The translations under genes and the position numbers were made by a program. A DNA stretch of 64,000 nt from Methylocapsa aurea (GTDB lineage Bacteria > Pseudomonadota > Alphaproteobacteria > Rhizobiales > Beijerinckiaceae): NCBI RefSeq assembly GCF_000746085.1, contig NZ_JQKO01000001.1:124001-188000 (forward strand), read 5' to 3'. The notes beneath the pieces were generated by a model, which saw only the letters and a program-made list of their open reading frames with translations, did not search any database and had not been told where the DNA came from. Positions 53,455 to 63,011 of this stretch are shown in pieces. How positions within the stretch are numbered: the stretch's first letter is position 1; the number at the start of each line of letters is the position of its first letter.

Positions 53455-55134
53455 ATGACCGAGGCAGGACCGCAATTGCCGCCGCGCGAGGCGATGGATT
53501 TCGACGTCGTCATTGTCGGCGGCGGCCCAGCCGGCCTTGCCGCGGCGATCCGCCTGAAACAGTTCGACCCGGAGCTTTCGGTCGCCGTCATCGAAAAAGG
53601 GTCCGAACTCGGCGCACATATTTTATCCGGCGCGGTCATCGATCCCTGCGCGCTCGATCGGCTCGTCCCCGATTGGCGGCGCGACAGCAACCCGCCCCTG
53701 AAGACAGAGGTGAGCGCCGACCGGTTCTATCGCCTCGGCCGAACGGGAGCGCTGCGGCTGCCCAATTTTGCGATGCCGAGACTCATGAACAATCATGGAA
53801 ATTTCATCGGCTCGCTCGGCAATCTGGTGCGTTGGCTGGGCGCGCGGGCGGAGGCCCTGGGCGTCGAGATTTTCCCTGGCTTCGCCGGAACGGAAATCCT
53901 CTATGGCGCGGCTGGCGAAGTATTGGGCGTCGCCACCGGCGATATGGGTGTCGCGCGCGATGGAAGCCTCAAGGATGGCTTCATGCGCGGCGTCGAGCTG
54001 CGCGCCAAATATAGCTTGATCGCCGAAGGCGCGCGCGGTTCCCTCGCCAAGGAGTTGATCGCCAATTACCGCCTCGACCAGGGCCGCGAGCCGCAAAAAT
54101 TCGGCATTGGCCTGAAGGAGCTTTGGCGCGTCGATCCGGGCAAGCACCAGCCTGGCCTCGTCCAGCACACATTCGGCTGGCCGCTCGATGATGCAACCGG
54201 CGGCGGCTCGTTCCTCTACCATTTCGAGGATAACCTCGTCGCAGTTGGTTTTGTGGTTCACCTGAATTATTCGAACCCGACGCTGTCTCCTTTCGACGAG
54301 TTTCAGCGCTTCAAGACGCATCCGATGATCGCGCCGGTTTTCGAGGGCGGGCGGCGGCTGTCCTATGGCGCGCGGGCCATCACGGAAGGCGGCTGGCAAT
54401 CCGTGCCCAAGCTCTGCTTTCCAGGAGGCGCGCTGATCGGCTGCGCCGCTGGCTTCGTCAACCTGCCGCGCATCAAGGGCTCACATAATGCGATTTTCTC
54501 CGGAATGCTCGCGGCCGAACATGTCGCGGCGGCGCTCAAGGCCGGTCGCGCCAATGATGAGCTCGCCTCCTATGAGGCCGCATGGCGGGGCTCGGAGATT
54601 GGCGCGGACCTTTACAAGGTCAGGAACGCCAAGCCGCTGTGGTCGAAATTTGGCACCACGGCCGGCATCGCCCTCGGCGGGCTCGACATGTGGACCAATG
54701 AGATGTTTGGCCGCTCGGCCTTCGGCACTCTGCCGCATGGCGCGCCGGATTTCGCGACCCTGAAGCCGCTGCAGGAGGTCGAACCGATCGACTATCCAAA
54801 GCCGGACGGCAAGCTCACCTTCGACAAGCTATCCTCGGTGTTTATCTCCAACACCAATCATGAGGAAGACCAGCCGGTCCATCTGCATTTGAAGGACCCG
54901 TCGATTCCGATCGCCAAAAACCTGCCCGAATATGGCGAGCCGGCGCGTCTCTATTGCCCGGCCGCCGTTTACGAAGTCGTCTATGCCGATGAGGAAAAGA
55001 AAACCGATCCGCGTTTCGTGATCAATGCGCAAAATTGCGTGCATTGCAAAACCTGCGACATCAAGGATCCGGCGCAAAACATCGATTGGGTTCCGCCCGA
55101 AGGCGGCGGCGGGCCGAATTATCCGAATATGTGA
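53455..55134 (+). CDS. Electron transfer flavoprotein-ubiquinone oxidoreductase
   Basis: A 559-residue membrane-associated flavoprotein passing electrons from ETF (reduced by acyl-CoA dehydrogenases) to ubiquinone. The FAD loop VIVGGGPAGLAAA is near residues 20-32. The C-terminal [4Fe-4S] ligands are C501, C528, C531 and C534 (YCPAAVYEV and NCVHCKTCDI). PDWRRDSNPPLKTEVSADRF and KGSHNAIFSGMLAAEHVA are typical. It lies near an acyl-CoA dehydrogenase and a crotonase, fitting fatty-acid catabolism. etfAB are not in the window. Confidence 0.96.
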   Translation: MTEAGPQLPPREAMDFDVVIVGGGPAGLAAAIRLKQFDPELSVAVIEKGSELGAHILSGAVIDPCALDRLVPDWRRDSNPPLKTEVSADRFYRLGRTGALRLPNFAMPRLMNNHGNFIGSLGNLVRWLGARAEALGVEIFPGFAGTEILYGAAGEVLGVATGDMGVARDGSLKDGFMRGVELRAKYSLIAEGARGSLAKELIANYRLDQGREPQKFGIGLKELWRVDPGKHQPGLVQHTFGWPLDDATGGGSFLYHFEDNLVAVGFVVHLNYSNPTLSPFDEFQRFKTHPMIAPVFEGGRRLSYGARAITEGGWQSVPKLCFPGGALIGCAAGFVNLPRIKGSHNAIFSGMLAAEHVAAALKAGRANDELASYEAAWRGSEIGADLYKVRNAKPLWSKFGTTAGIALGGLDMWTNEMFGRSAFGTLPHGAPDFATLKPLQEVEPIDYPKPDGKLTFDKLSSVFISNTNHEEDQPVHLHLKDPSIPIAKNLPEYGEPARLYCPAAVYEVVYADEEKKTDPRFVINAQNCVHCKTCDIKDPAQNIDWVPPEGGGGPNYPNM

Positions 55135-55174
55135 GGGGGCGGAAGCAACTCTGCCTTGAGGGAACGGTCGAGTC

Positions 55175-56176
55175 CTACGCCCGCGGCGCGGCCGCCCGCT
55201 TCAATCGGTCGTTGATCGCTTCGCCCAATCCCTCCCCAGGGATCGGCGCGACGGCGATGCAGGAGGCGCCAAGCGCGTCGAGTTCGCGCAGAAAGGCGAA
55301 GAGATTGGCCGCCGCCTCGCTCAGGTCGCGCGAGGGCGACAGGTCGCGCACATTGGCGCCGGCCGGAAAGCGCCCGCCGAAATCAAGTCCCGCCTCGCCG
55401 GCGTCCAGCGTCGTCGCTTCAAGCCGAAGCCTTGCGCGCGGCGCGTAATGGGAGGCGAGGGCGCCGGGCGAACGAATGTCCTCGGGCGAGCACGACTCTT
55501 GCCAAGGTCCGGCGAGGGAAAATCCCAGCGCGGCTTCGATCGCGGCGCGGGGAATGCCGCCCGGCCGCAGCAGGCGCGGGGGCCCCTCAAGACAGCCGAT
55601 GATTGTCGATTCCAGCCCCAAGGAACAGGGCCCGCCGTCCAGAATAAGGTCGATCTCGCCGCCAATATCCTGCGCGACATGGGCGGCGGCGACGGGACTG
55701 ACCCGGCCGGAGCGATTGGCGGAAGGGGCGGCGAGCGGCCGACCCGCAGCGGCGATCAGGGCGAGCGCGGCCGGATGGGATGGGATCCGCAAGGCGATCG
55801 TGTCCTGGCCAGCGCGGGCGAGCGCGCAGACGGTGGCCTGCGCGGCCAGGGGAACGACCAAAGTCAGCGGACCCGGCCAGAAGCTCTTGGCGAGCAAGGC
55901 GGCCTCGGACGAGAAAATGCCTTGTTCTTGCGCCGCTGCCAAAGTCGCGACATGGGCGATGAGCGGGTTGAAGGCGGGCCGGCCCTTGGCGCGATAGACG
56001 CGCGCGACCGCTGCCTCCGAGGTCGCGTCGGCGCCCAGCCCATAAACGGTCTCGGTCGGAAAGGCGACGAGACCGCCGCCGCGCAAAATCCGCGCGGCTT
56101 CGGCGACGCCGGCCGCATCCGCCGCCATCCGGCGCGCGGCTCCAGCATGAGCCGTTGCCGCGACATCGTTCTTCAT
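55175..56176 (-). CDS. Threonylcarbamoyl-AMP synthase (Sua5/YrdC)
   Basis: A 333-residue enzyme making threonylcarbamoyl-adenylate for the t6A37 modification of ANN-reading tRNAs. The YrdC domain includes GGLVAFPTETVYGLGADA, RVYRAKGRPAFNPL, FWPGPLTLVVP and LAAPSANRSGRVSPVAA. The extra C-terminal Sua5 domain (about 210-333) makes it the long form. It is convergent with ETF-QO and divergent from the acyl-CoA dehydrogenase. Confidence 0.95.
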   Translation of the reverse strand: MKNDVAATAHAGAARRMAADAAGVAEAARILRGGGLVAFPTETVYGLGADATSEAAVARVYRAKGRPAFNPLIAHVATLAAAQEQGIFSSEAALLAKSFWPGPLTLVVPLAAQATVCALARAGQDTIALRIPSHPAALALIAAAGRPLAAPSANRSGRVSPVAAAHVAQDIGGEIDLILDGGPCSLGLESTIIGCLEGPPRLLRPGGIPRAAIEAALGFSLAGPWQESCSPEDIRSPGALASHYAPRARLRLEATTLDAGEAGLDFGGRFPAGANVRDLSPSRDLSEAAANLFAFLRELDALGASCIAVAPIPGEGLGEAINDRLKRAAAPRA

Positions 56177-56322
56177 CCGCCTATATTCCTTCTTGACGGC
56201 GCCTGATCCACAGGCTGCAACATGGTGCGCGCCGCCCGCGCGTCCTTGTTGGACCCTGATTCGTTTGCCGTCAAAAGACGCGGCAATTGCGCCGCAACGA
56301 GGTCATTTGCGGAGTTTGATCG

Positions 56323-58116
56323 ATGAGCTATCGCGCCCCTATCGCCGATATTCTGTTCGCTATGACCTTCGAGGCCGGACTTCACGAGGGGATCGAGGAT
56401 GGACTCTATGCCGATCTCGCCGATGGTTTCGCGGAAGCCACTCTGACGGAAGCGGGAAAATTCGCCGAAAATGTCCTCGCCCCTCTGAACGCGGTTGGCG
56501 ACAAGCATGGCGCGAAACTGGCGGACGGCGCGGTCGCGACGGCGCCCGGTTGGCCCGCCGCCTATAGCCAATGGACGGCGGGCGGCTGGAACGCGATCAC
56601 CGCGCCTCTTGACTATGGCGGCATGGGTCTGCCGGCTCTCCTCAATACCGCCTGCATCGAAATCTGGAACGCGGCGAATATGGCGTTCAGCCTCTGCCCG
56701 CTGCTGACCCTTGGCGCGATCGAGGCGGTTCACTCGCATGCAACCGCCGATTTGAAGGATCTCTATCTGGCCAAGCTCGTCTCGGGGCAATGGACAGGCA
56801 CGATGAACCTGACCGAGCCGCAGGCCGGTTCCGACCTTAGCGCCCTCAGAGCCAAGGCGGAGCGCCGGCCCGATGGAAGCTACAGGCTCTTCGGCTCCAA
56901 GATTTTCATCACCTATGGCGAGCATGATCTGAGCGAGAATATCGTCCATTTCGTGCTGGCGCGCCTGCCCGACGCGCCGCCTGGAACGCGCGGCATCTCG
57001 CTTTTTCTTGTCCCGAAATTTCTCGTCAACGGCGATGGCTCGCTGGGAGCCCGCAATGACGTCCATTGCGTCTCCTTGGAGCATAAACTCGGCATTCATG
57101 GCTCGCCAACCTGCACGATGGCCTATGGCGAGCATGGCGGCGCCATCGGCTGGCTCATTGGCGAAGAAAACAAAGGCCTCGCCTGTATGTTCACGATGAT
57201 GAACAGCGCAAGACTGAATGTCGGCGTGCAGGGCGTCGCCATCGCGGAGCGGGCGTTCCAGCATGCTCTGGCCTATGCGAAAGAGCGCCGTCAGGGCCGC
57301 GCCTCCAACGCCAAAGGCGGCAGCGGCGAAATGAGTCCGATCGTCCATCATCCGGATGTGCGCCGCATGCTCATGACGATGAAGGCTTTGACGGCGGCGG
57401 CGCGGGCGATCTGCCTTATGACGGCGCAATCGATCGACTATTCGCGTCTTGCGAAGGATGAGGGGGCGCGGCGCGCGGCGCTGGAGCGAGCCTCTTTGCT
57501 GACGCCGGTCGCAAAGGCCTTTTCGACCGACATTGGCAATGAGGTCGCCTCGCTCGGGGTGCAGGTTCATGGAGGCATGGGCTTTATCGAAGAGACCGGC
57601 GCGGCGCAATTCATGCGCGACGCCCGGATCGCGGCGATCTATGAGGGCACGAATGGGATTCAGGCGATCGATCTCGTGCAGCGCAAGCTCGGACTTTCCA
57701 ATGGCGTGGCGGTCGCCCGCGAAATCGCGGATATGTGGGCGGCGGCGGAGGCTCTGCGGCAAGCCAATTCCGATTTATTCGGCGATATGGAGACCTGCTT
57801 GAGCCAGTCCATCGCGGCGCTGGAGCGCGCCACCACCTTCCTGCTGGAAGCCGCGAAAACCGCGCCGGACGATGCGCTTGCCGGGGCGACGCCCTACCTC
57901 CGCCTCTTTGCCTATGCATCAGGCGGCGCAGCGCTCGCGAGGGGCGCGCTCGCCGCGCATCGGCTCTTGACCGCCGGCGATAATGATCCAGCGCTCGCCG
58001 CTCGGATCGCGACCGCAAGATTCTTCGCGGAAAATATCGCCAGCGGCGCCAGCGGCCTCGAACGCGCCGTCACGCGCGGCGCCGGCTCGGTTCACTCCGG
58101 CGCCCTTGCTCTCTAG
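56323..58116 (+). CDS. Acyl-CoA dehydrogenase (FadE/DmdC-type long form)
   Basis: A 597-residue flavoenzyme with the N-terminal FadE-like segment MSYRAPIADILFAMTFEAGL. FAD/substrate segments are TGTMNLTEPQAGSDLSALR, VQVHGGMGFIEETGAAQFMRDARI and catalytic Glu441 in AIYEGTNGIQA. A C-terminal helical extension follows. The pattern matches the subgroup including PA2815-like FadE and methylmercaptopropionyl-CoA dehydrogenase DmdC; a general acyl-CoA role is more likely. Electrons would go to ETF and the ETF-QO encoded 1.2 kb upstream. A perfect hairpin follows the gene. Confidence 0.94.
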   Translation: MSYRAPIADILFAMTFEAGLHEGIEDGLYADLADGFAEATLTEAGKFAENVLAPLNAVGDKHGAKLADGAVATAPGWPAAYSQWTAGGWNAITAPLDYGGMGLPALLNTACIEIWNAANMAFSLCPLLTLGAIEAVHSHATADLKDLYLAKLVSGQWTGTMNLTEPQAGSDLSALRAKAERRPDGSYRLFGSKIFITYGEHDLSENIVHFVLARLPDAPPGTRGISLFLVPKFLVNGDGSLGARNDVHCVSLEHKLGIHGSPTCTMAYGEHGGAIGWLIGEENKGLACMFTMMNSARLNVGVQGVAIAERAFQHALAYAKERRQGRASNAKGGSGEMSPIVHHPDVRRMLMTMKALTAAARAICLMTAQSIDYSRLAKDEGARRAALERASLLTPVAKAFSTDIGNEVASLGVQVHGGMGFIEETGAAQFMRDARIAAIYEGTNGIQAIDLVQRKLGLSNGVAVAREIADMWAAAEALRQANSDLFGDMETCLSQSIAALERATTFLLEAAKTAPDDALAGATPYLRLFAYASGGAALARGALAAHRLLTAGDNDPALAARIATARFFAENIASGASGLERAVTRGAGSVHSGALAL

Positions 58117-58169
58117 AGCCGGATGACTTGATGGAATCGCAACGCGATTCCATCAAGTCATCCGGCTCT
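58115..58169. terminator. Perfect 25-base-arm hairpin after the acyl-CoA dehydrogenase gene
   Basis: Left arm 58115-58139 (AGAGCCGGATGACTTGATGG...) and right arm 58145-58169 are exact reverse complements with the five-base loop CAACG. It starts at the stop codon. It is probably both a terminator and a dispersed repeat (family D). Confidence 0.8.
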
Positions 58170-58180
58170 CATCAAAGAGT

Positions 58181-58233
58181 TAGAGCATGATGTCGCCCGA
58201 AAACCGGTTTCCACTTTTCGGCATCATGCTCTA
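58181..58233. repeat. Family D palindrome with nested arms
   Basis: Outer arms TAGAGCATGATG / CATCATGCTCTA (twelve bases, perfect) enclose inner arms CCGAAAA / TTTTCGG and an ACCGGTTTCCACT loop. It lies 14 bases before the crotonase start. This GAGCATGAT...CCGAAAAC...TTTTCGG pattern is familiar from intergenic elements of Rhizobiales. Confidence 0.8.
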
Positions 58234-58247
58234 ACGGGGTCCAAGGA

Positions 58248-59000
58248 ATGGCTGAATATGTCAAGATCGAGCGCGACGGCGCTATCCTTTGCCTCACCTT
58301 CGATCGGCCGGAAAAAAAGAATGCGCTGACCGGAGCAATGTATCTGGCGGCGGCCGAAGCGCTCATCACGGCCGACCGCGAGGAATCGATCGGCGCCATT
58401 CTCATCGGGGGCTCGGGCGGCGCGTTCACCGCCGGCAATGACATCGCCGATTTTCTTCAGTTCGGCGGCGAACCTGGCGAATTCCCCGCCTTTGCATTCA
58501 TCAAGACCCTGGCCGCCAGCCAAACTCCGCTCATCGCCGCGATCGAGGGGCCCGCCATCGGCATCGGCGCGACAATGATCTTGCATTGCGATCTCGCCTA
58601 TGTCGCGCCTGACGCGACGTTCCGAATGCCATTCGTCGATCTCGGCCTCGTGCCGGAAGCCGCGTCCTCGCTGCTTCTGCCGCGCCGGATCGGCATGGCG
58701 AAGGCGAGCGAGTTCCTGCTGCTCGGCGAACCCTTCGGCGCGCAGGAGGCGGTGCGGCTGGGTCTCGCCAACGCCATCGTCGCGGCCGATCGATTAAGGC
58801 CTTTCGCGATCGAGCGCGCCAAGTGGATTGCGGCCAAACCGCGCGAGGCGATCCAAGCGACGCGCCGCCTCCTGCGCGGCGATGTGCAGGAAATCCGCGC
58901 GCGGATCGAGGAGGAAGCGCGCCTCTTCGCGGGGGCATTGCAGTCGGCGGAAGCCCGCGCGGCCTTTGCGGCGTTTCTGTCGAAGCCCAAACCAGCTTGA
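58248..59000 (+). CDS. Enoyl-CoA hydratase/isomerase (crotonase family)
   Basis: A 250-residue crotonase-fold protein. Oxyanion-hole segments are GGSGGAFTAGNDIADFLQF and EGPAIGIGATMILHCDLAYV, and FVDLGLVPEAASSLLLPRRIG follows. Only one of the two hydratase glutamates is evident (PEAAS), the arrangement seen in isomerase-like members, so hydratase versus isomerase activity is open. It lies downstream of the acyl-CoA dehydrogenase across two hairpins; a shared pathway in fatty-acid oxidation is likely. Confidence 0.88.
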   Translation: MAEYVKIERDGAILCLTFDRPEKKNALTGAMYLAAAEALITADREESIGAILIGGSGGAFTAGNDIADFLQFGGEPGEFPAFAFIKTLAASQTPLIAAIEGPAIGIGATMILHCDLAYVAPDATFRMPFVDLGLVPEAASSLLLPRRIGMAKASEFLLLGEPFGAQEAVRLGLANAIVAADRLRPFAIERAKWIAAKPREAIQATRRLLRGDVQEIRARIEEEARLFAGALQSAEARAAFAAFLSKPKPA

Positions 59001-59003
59001 ATA

Positions 59004-59957
59004 CTATTTCGCGAGAACCTCGACGTCCCGATCAAGCGCGGAGACGACCTTGAAATTGGTCTGATAGGTTTTGTTGTCGTGCCTTGCGATGGCGACATAT
59101 TCGCCTTCGGCGAGGACGAGAGAGGGAAAGGCCCCGATCATTTCGCGGATGACGTCGCCGCCCGGCGTCAGAATGGTGAAAGCCGTATTGGCGAGCGCTT
59201 CGCCGCCGGGGCCGCTGACGAGCTTCAACGTCATGAGAGCGGCGCGATGGCGGAGCGTCGCATCGGTGAGCTTGCCCGTCTGAACCCGAAGATCGGCGCT
59301 GACCACCGAATTGGTCGGGCTGGTGGCGCCATTGCTCGCGGCGTCGAGCAAGGTTGAGACAATATGGTAATTGCCTTCCGGAAGGCCGATCGTATCGCCG
59401 GCCTTGCCGTTCGCGACGATCAGTTTTGCTTCCGAATTTCCGCGCTCGGGAACATAGATTGAAATCGAGGTTTTTTGCGCCGCGATCGGAGCTTCTCCGA
59501 GCATGCCGACGATCCGCAGCGCGCCGGCGTTGAGAACGAGCTTTTCGCTCAGCGATTTGCCGTTGATCGTGACATGCTTGGTCGCGCCGGCGAGACCGAA
59601 TGCGGCATGGACGATGAAATGACCATCGTGAAGAGCAAGCGCGGGCGTCGCTTCCGAGGATTGGGCGACGAGCTGATGGGTTCCGTCGATCTCGGTCTTT
59701 TCGTCGAAAACGCGCCATTGGAGACCGCTTCGCAGAGGCTGCGCATCATTGGCGCCAAGCAGGGCGGACAGATGCACGACAGATTGCGGAGCTTCGATCG
59801 GCGCCGCGTCGCGGTCGCTGGTCCCGCGCAAGAAGGAAGCGCCCGGACTCTCCGGTTGCGCGACAGCGAAGTCCGATAGGAGAATTAAGACGCATCCGGC
59901 AATGATGTAGGGGCCGATCGCCCAGCCGTCGTGAGGACGCCTTTCGCATTGGCGCAC
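59004..59957 (-). CDS. Exported beta-rich protein of unknown function
   Basis: A protein of about 317 residues from a GTG at 59957, which gives a compact signal peptide (GPYIIAGCVLILLSDFAVAQ). A TTG at 60071, seven bases after a GGAGAG and just beyond the yfhO stop, would add 38 arginine-rich residues. No ATG is usable. The mature part looks like repeated beta-sandwich units, for example TLKLVSGPGGEALANTAFTIL and FPSLVLAEGEYVAIARHDNK, resembling carboxypeptidase-regulatory-like folds. It follows the YfhO gene immediately, so the two form an operon. The function is unknown. Confidence 0.75.
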   Translation of the reverse strand: MRQCERRPHDGWAIGPYIIAGCVLILLSDFAVAQPESPGASFLRGTSDRDAAPIEAPQSVVHLSALLGANDAQPLRSGLQWRVFDEKTEIDGTHQLVAQSSEATPALALHDGHFIVHAAFGLAGATKHVTINGKSLSEKLVLNAGALRIVGMLGEAPIAAQKTSISIYVPERGNSEAKLIVANGKAGDTIGLPEGNYHIVSTLLDAASNGATSPTNSVVSADLRVQTGKLTDATLRHRAALMTLKLVSGPGGEALANTAFTILTPGGDVIREMIGAFPSLVLAEGEYVAIARHDNKTYQTNFKVVSALDRDVEVLAK

Positions 59958-60075
59958 TCTGCGCCGCCAAACCGGCAACTGCCGCGCGCCCAAAAACGCC
60001 AGCGAGGATTGCCTCCAATTGAAGCCTCGCCAAATCGAGCAGGGAGCCTTTCGCGCGCGCCGCCTCGACAAGGCT

Positions 60076-62583
60076 TTACTCTCCGTCCCTGTGTAAAACG
60101 CTGGAGACGGCGCCGGCGAGGTTTGCAAATGAAAGCGGATGGAAAGCAAACTGGACCCGATGACGCCCTGCTGGAACTTCGACGCCGCGAAACAATATAT
60201 TGGCGTGCAGCACGGGTTGTTGCCGGCCGTCGACGCGCGCCTCCCAGCCCGGATAAAATAGGTCGTGCAATACGACGATGCCGGCCCGGTCGGCGTCAAC
60301 TTCGATCTCGACCGAATTGTCCCCGTATTTGACGATCTCAAGTCGCGATTGATCCGGCGCCTCGGCCGCCTGAGGCGCGGCGGCGGCAGGGTTCGCGGTG
60401 ACCTCTTGGCCTGAAACCAGACTGCGCAGCGCGAGAGGAAGATCCGCAATGCTGGATTGATCGATCAAGACCTCCTTGGTGCGATCGAAATCCGGCAAGA
60501 CATGTTCATCGAGAACCTGTTCGCTATCGACCGCCTTGATCTTCGAGGCGAAATAGGCCCGGGGCGCGGTCTTGCCGAGCTTGTAGATATACATCGTTTC
60601 GCTCGAATAGATCAGGCTGGCGGCAGGGCGCGGCACTTGGCGCGGCAGCCGCGCCAAAGGCCGGTCGAGAACCAGATATTCGAGACCAAGAAGCGCGGCA
60701 AGACGGCATTTGTAGCCTCGGAACGTGCCGGGATAATGGCGGAGATTGGGATCGCCGGCATTGTCTCCCGGGCCCACAGCGCGCTCATAATCGTCGATGC
60801 GTAGCGGATTGTAGCCAATCGTGTCTTCGAATTTGAGAACCATCGACGCATTCTGCCACGGCCCGCCGAGGCCGAGAATCTCTACGCGCGGGCGACCGCC
60901 GTCGCGGGCCTTGACGGCGATCTCGCGCCGGAGCACCTCGATCCCCGCGGCCTCTCCTGGCTTCATGCCGGTAAAGACGCTGTAGCGCTCCGCGGGCTCG
61001 GCGTTGAGGGAGGAGGCGGCATTGCGCCAGAGGATTTCGCCGCCGCTCAAAACCACGAATAGGCTCGCCGCGAGTCCGCGCCACCGGCGCGCCTTGAGCG
61101 CGAACAGGAGCGCGGTTCCCGCCGCGCTCATTGCTGCGGCGACCCCAAGTTGGCTAAGCGAGGTCGTCACGCGGCCCTCGCCGAGGGAAAATGCGAGGCC
61201 GGTGCCGATCAGAACGGCGAGCGCCAGCGGGGTCGCCGCCGCGAGCGTCCAGGCCAGCCGATCGGGCAGAGCGGGAAAGGGTCTTGGCAGGCCATCCTCG
61301 ACAAAGCGGTGGAGGAGAAATCCCGCGCTGAAGGCTAGGGCGATATTGACGATGAAGGTCGCATCCGCTGGCCTGCGGTAAAGCGATACGCCGGGGATCT
61401 TGTCGAAAGCCAGGGCAAAGAAGGGCGTGTAGCGGCCCAGGGCGTACAGGGCGGCGACGCCAAGAACGATCATGAAGAAACGGGCGCCGCGGCCAAACAG
61501 CCGCCCCGCGCCAAGACCATGCCAGACGATGAGCAGGATCGGCAAAGTGCCGATGAAAAGATAATTGACGGCGCGGTCGGTCCAGTCGGGCCGGGGCATG
61601 GTCGCATACTCTGGCCCCCAGTAATCATAAAGCTGATCGAGGGAGCCAAAGAAATTCGGGGCGAAGAGCGTGATCAGATTGACGGGCGCGAGAGAACCCG
61701 CCGCCGCGACGCCGAAAGCGATGCCCGGCCGGTTCGACTCGCCAAGAAATTGCATGGTGAGGAGCGCCGGGACGAAGATAATCGCGACGATGGTGAAGCC
61801 GCCGAGGGCGAGGACGCCGGCGCGCCGGCGCAAATAGGTGAGCGCTCGCCCGGATTCGACCGCCGCATAAATGGCGCGGCCAAGAAGCACGGCGCACAGA
61901 AGGAACGCGACTTGATCGCGGCCTAGCGCCATCAACGAGGCGAAAAGGCCGAAAAGAAGCGCGAATCGATAGGATCGGCGCTCCAGAGCGATTTCGAGGC
62001 TCCACAAGGCGGCCGGAAAGAAGGAATAAGAAATGATCATGCCGGTGTGCTGCAGCCGCGAGGAGGCGGCGCCGCCGAGAATGAAGATCAGCGCCGCGAG
62101 GACCGCTCCGGCCGGATGCCAGCGCCAGCGCCGGCACAGGCCAAGCACGCCAAATCCGCCGAAGGCGAGATGGGCGAGGATCACGGCATCGAACAGCTGC
62201 ATCGAGGCGTTTGGCGCGACCAGCGCGAAAAGCGCCATGCTCGGCGTGAAGATCAAGGATTGCGGATCGGCGATCGCCGGATGTCCGGCGAAATGATAGC
62301 GGTTCCAGAGTGGAACTTCGCCGTGCTGGAGCGCATCGGCGAGAAAACGGAACATCGGGTAGAAATGGTTCTTTGAATCCCAGGGCACAACGGTTCCGCT
62401 GGCGAGCCAACAGGCGAGAGCCAGACCGCAAAAACAGGCGAGGCTCGCAAGCGCGATCCAGGTCGCCTTGGGGGTCCACGCTGGCGCGGATGCGCGCTCT
62501 AAGGCATCGGCGGAATTCAGGCCGCGCCGCGCAAGGCCAAGGCCGGGGGCGGCGGGAGAGGAGGCTGTATCCAGAAGCGACAT
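60076..62583 (-). CDS. YfhO-family polytopic membrane protein
   Basis: An 835-residue protein with about 12-14 membrane helices in the first 530 residues and a long soluble C-terminal region. The N-terminal segment WDSKNHFYPMFRFLADAL and EVPLWNRYHFAGHP is typical of YfhO/GT-C-like proteins (acidic residue after the first helix). The C-terminal LHDLFYPGWEARVDGR and FRGVEVPAGRHRVQFAFHP is the YfhO beta-rich domain. Bacterial YfhO proteins are implicated in glycosylating surface polymers. The ATG at 62583 is preferred over a TTG 18 codons upstream. Confidence 0.88.
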   Translation of the reverse strand: MSLLDTASSPAAPGLGLARRGLNSADALERASAPAWTPKATWIALASLACFCGLALACWLASGTVVPWDSKNHFYPMFRFLADALQHGEVPLWNRYHFAGHPAIADPQSLIFTPSMALFALVAPNASMQLFDAVILAHLAFGGFGVLGLCRRWRWHPAGAVLAALIFILGGAASSRLQHTGMIISYSFFPAALWSLEIALERRSYRFALLFGLFASLMALGRDQVAFLLCAVLLGRAIYAAVESGRALTYLRRRAGVLALGGFTIVAIIFVPALLTMQFLGESNRPGIAFGVAAAGSLAPVNLITLFAPNFFGSLDQLYDYWGPEYATMPRPDWTDRAVNYLFIGTLPILLIVWHGLGAGRLFGRGARFFMIVLGVAALYALGRYTPFFALAFDKIPGVSLYRRPADATFIVNIALAFSAGFLLHRFVEDGLPRPFPALPDRLAWTLAAATPLALAVLIGTGLAFSLGEGRVTTSLSQLGVAAAMSAAGTALLFALKARRWRGLAASLFVVLSGGEILWRNAASSLNAEPAERYSVFTGMKPGEAAGIEVLRREIAVKARDGGRPRVEILGLGGPWQNASMVLKFEDTIGYNPLRIDDYERAVGPGDNAGDPNLRHYPGTFRGYKCRLAALLGLEYLVLDRPLARLPRQVPRPAASLIYSSETMYIYKLGKTAPRAYFASKIKAVDSEQVLDEHVLPDFDRTKEVLIDQSSIADLPLALRSLVSGQEVTANPAAAAPQAAEAPDQSRLEIVKYGDNSVEIEVDADRAGIVVLHDLFYPGWEARVDGRQQPVLHANILFRGVEVPAGRHRVQFAFHPLSFANLAGAVSSVLHRDGE

Positions 62584-63011
62584 GATTTGGTCCGAGATGG
62601 CGAGTCCGATGCAGGCGCATAGTATAGGCAAATTCAAGGCGAATTCATGCGGCCAGTCTTAGACCGGTGGGCCGGACCTTGGTTGACCAGGATAAATCCC
62701 TACCGCAAGACTGCGGTTCACAGCGGCGATCGCAGTGCGGGCGCCGGTCAAAAATGGCGAGGTTGGGCAAGGAGGATGGGGATCTCGCAAACGAATAACG
62801 CATAGGGACGCTGGTTACGAAGCGGGTTGCTTTAGTCCTGTCATTTCCTCCCGAAATCATTTTATATATAGTCTACAAACTTTATCTTATTTTATATCTT
62901 TCGATAAGCCCCCAATTGGATTTCTTTGCCTTGTAGCTTGTGTCTTCGTGAATGGCGCGATTTGATGTCGTCATGGAACATTTTTCTTAACCCGGATACC
63001 GTGAACCCGCC
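62584..63011. other. Divergent intergenic region between yfhO and the nitroreductase gene
   Basis: About 430 bases without a supportable gene. The part 62850-62960 is AT-rich and probably contains the promoter of the plus-strand gene. No palindrome of the repeat families occurs here. Confidence 0.5.

Noticed and set aside
56173-57762. 529-codon frame antisense to the acyl-CoA dehydrogenase gene
   Set aside because: It is a composition shadow; the plus-strand gene has catalytic motifs throughout.
59958-60449. Long N-terminal extension of the exported protein overlapping yfhO
   Set aside because: The extension is read out of frame through yfhO and is Arg/Pro/Ser-rich; a start at 59957 or 60071 is more sensible.
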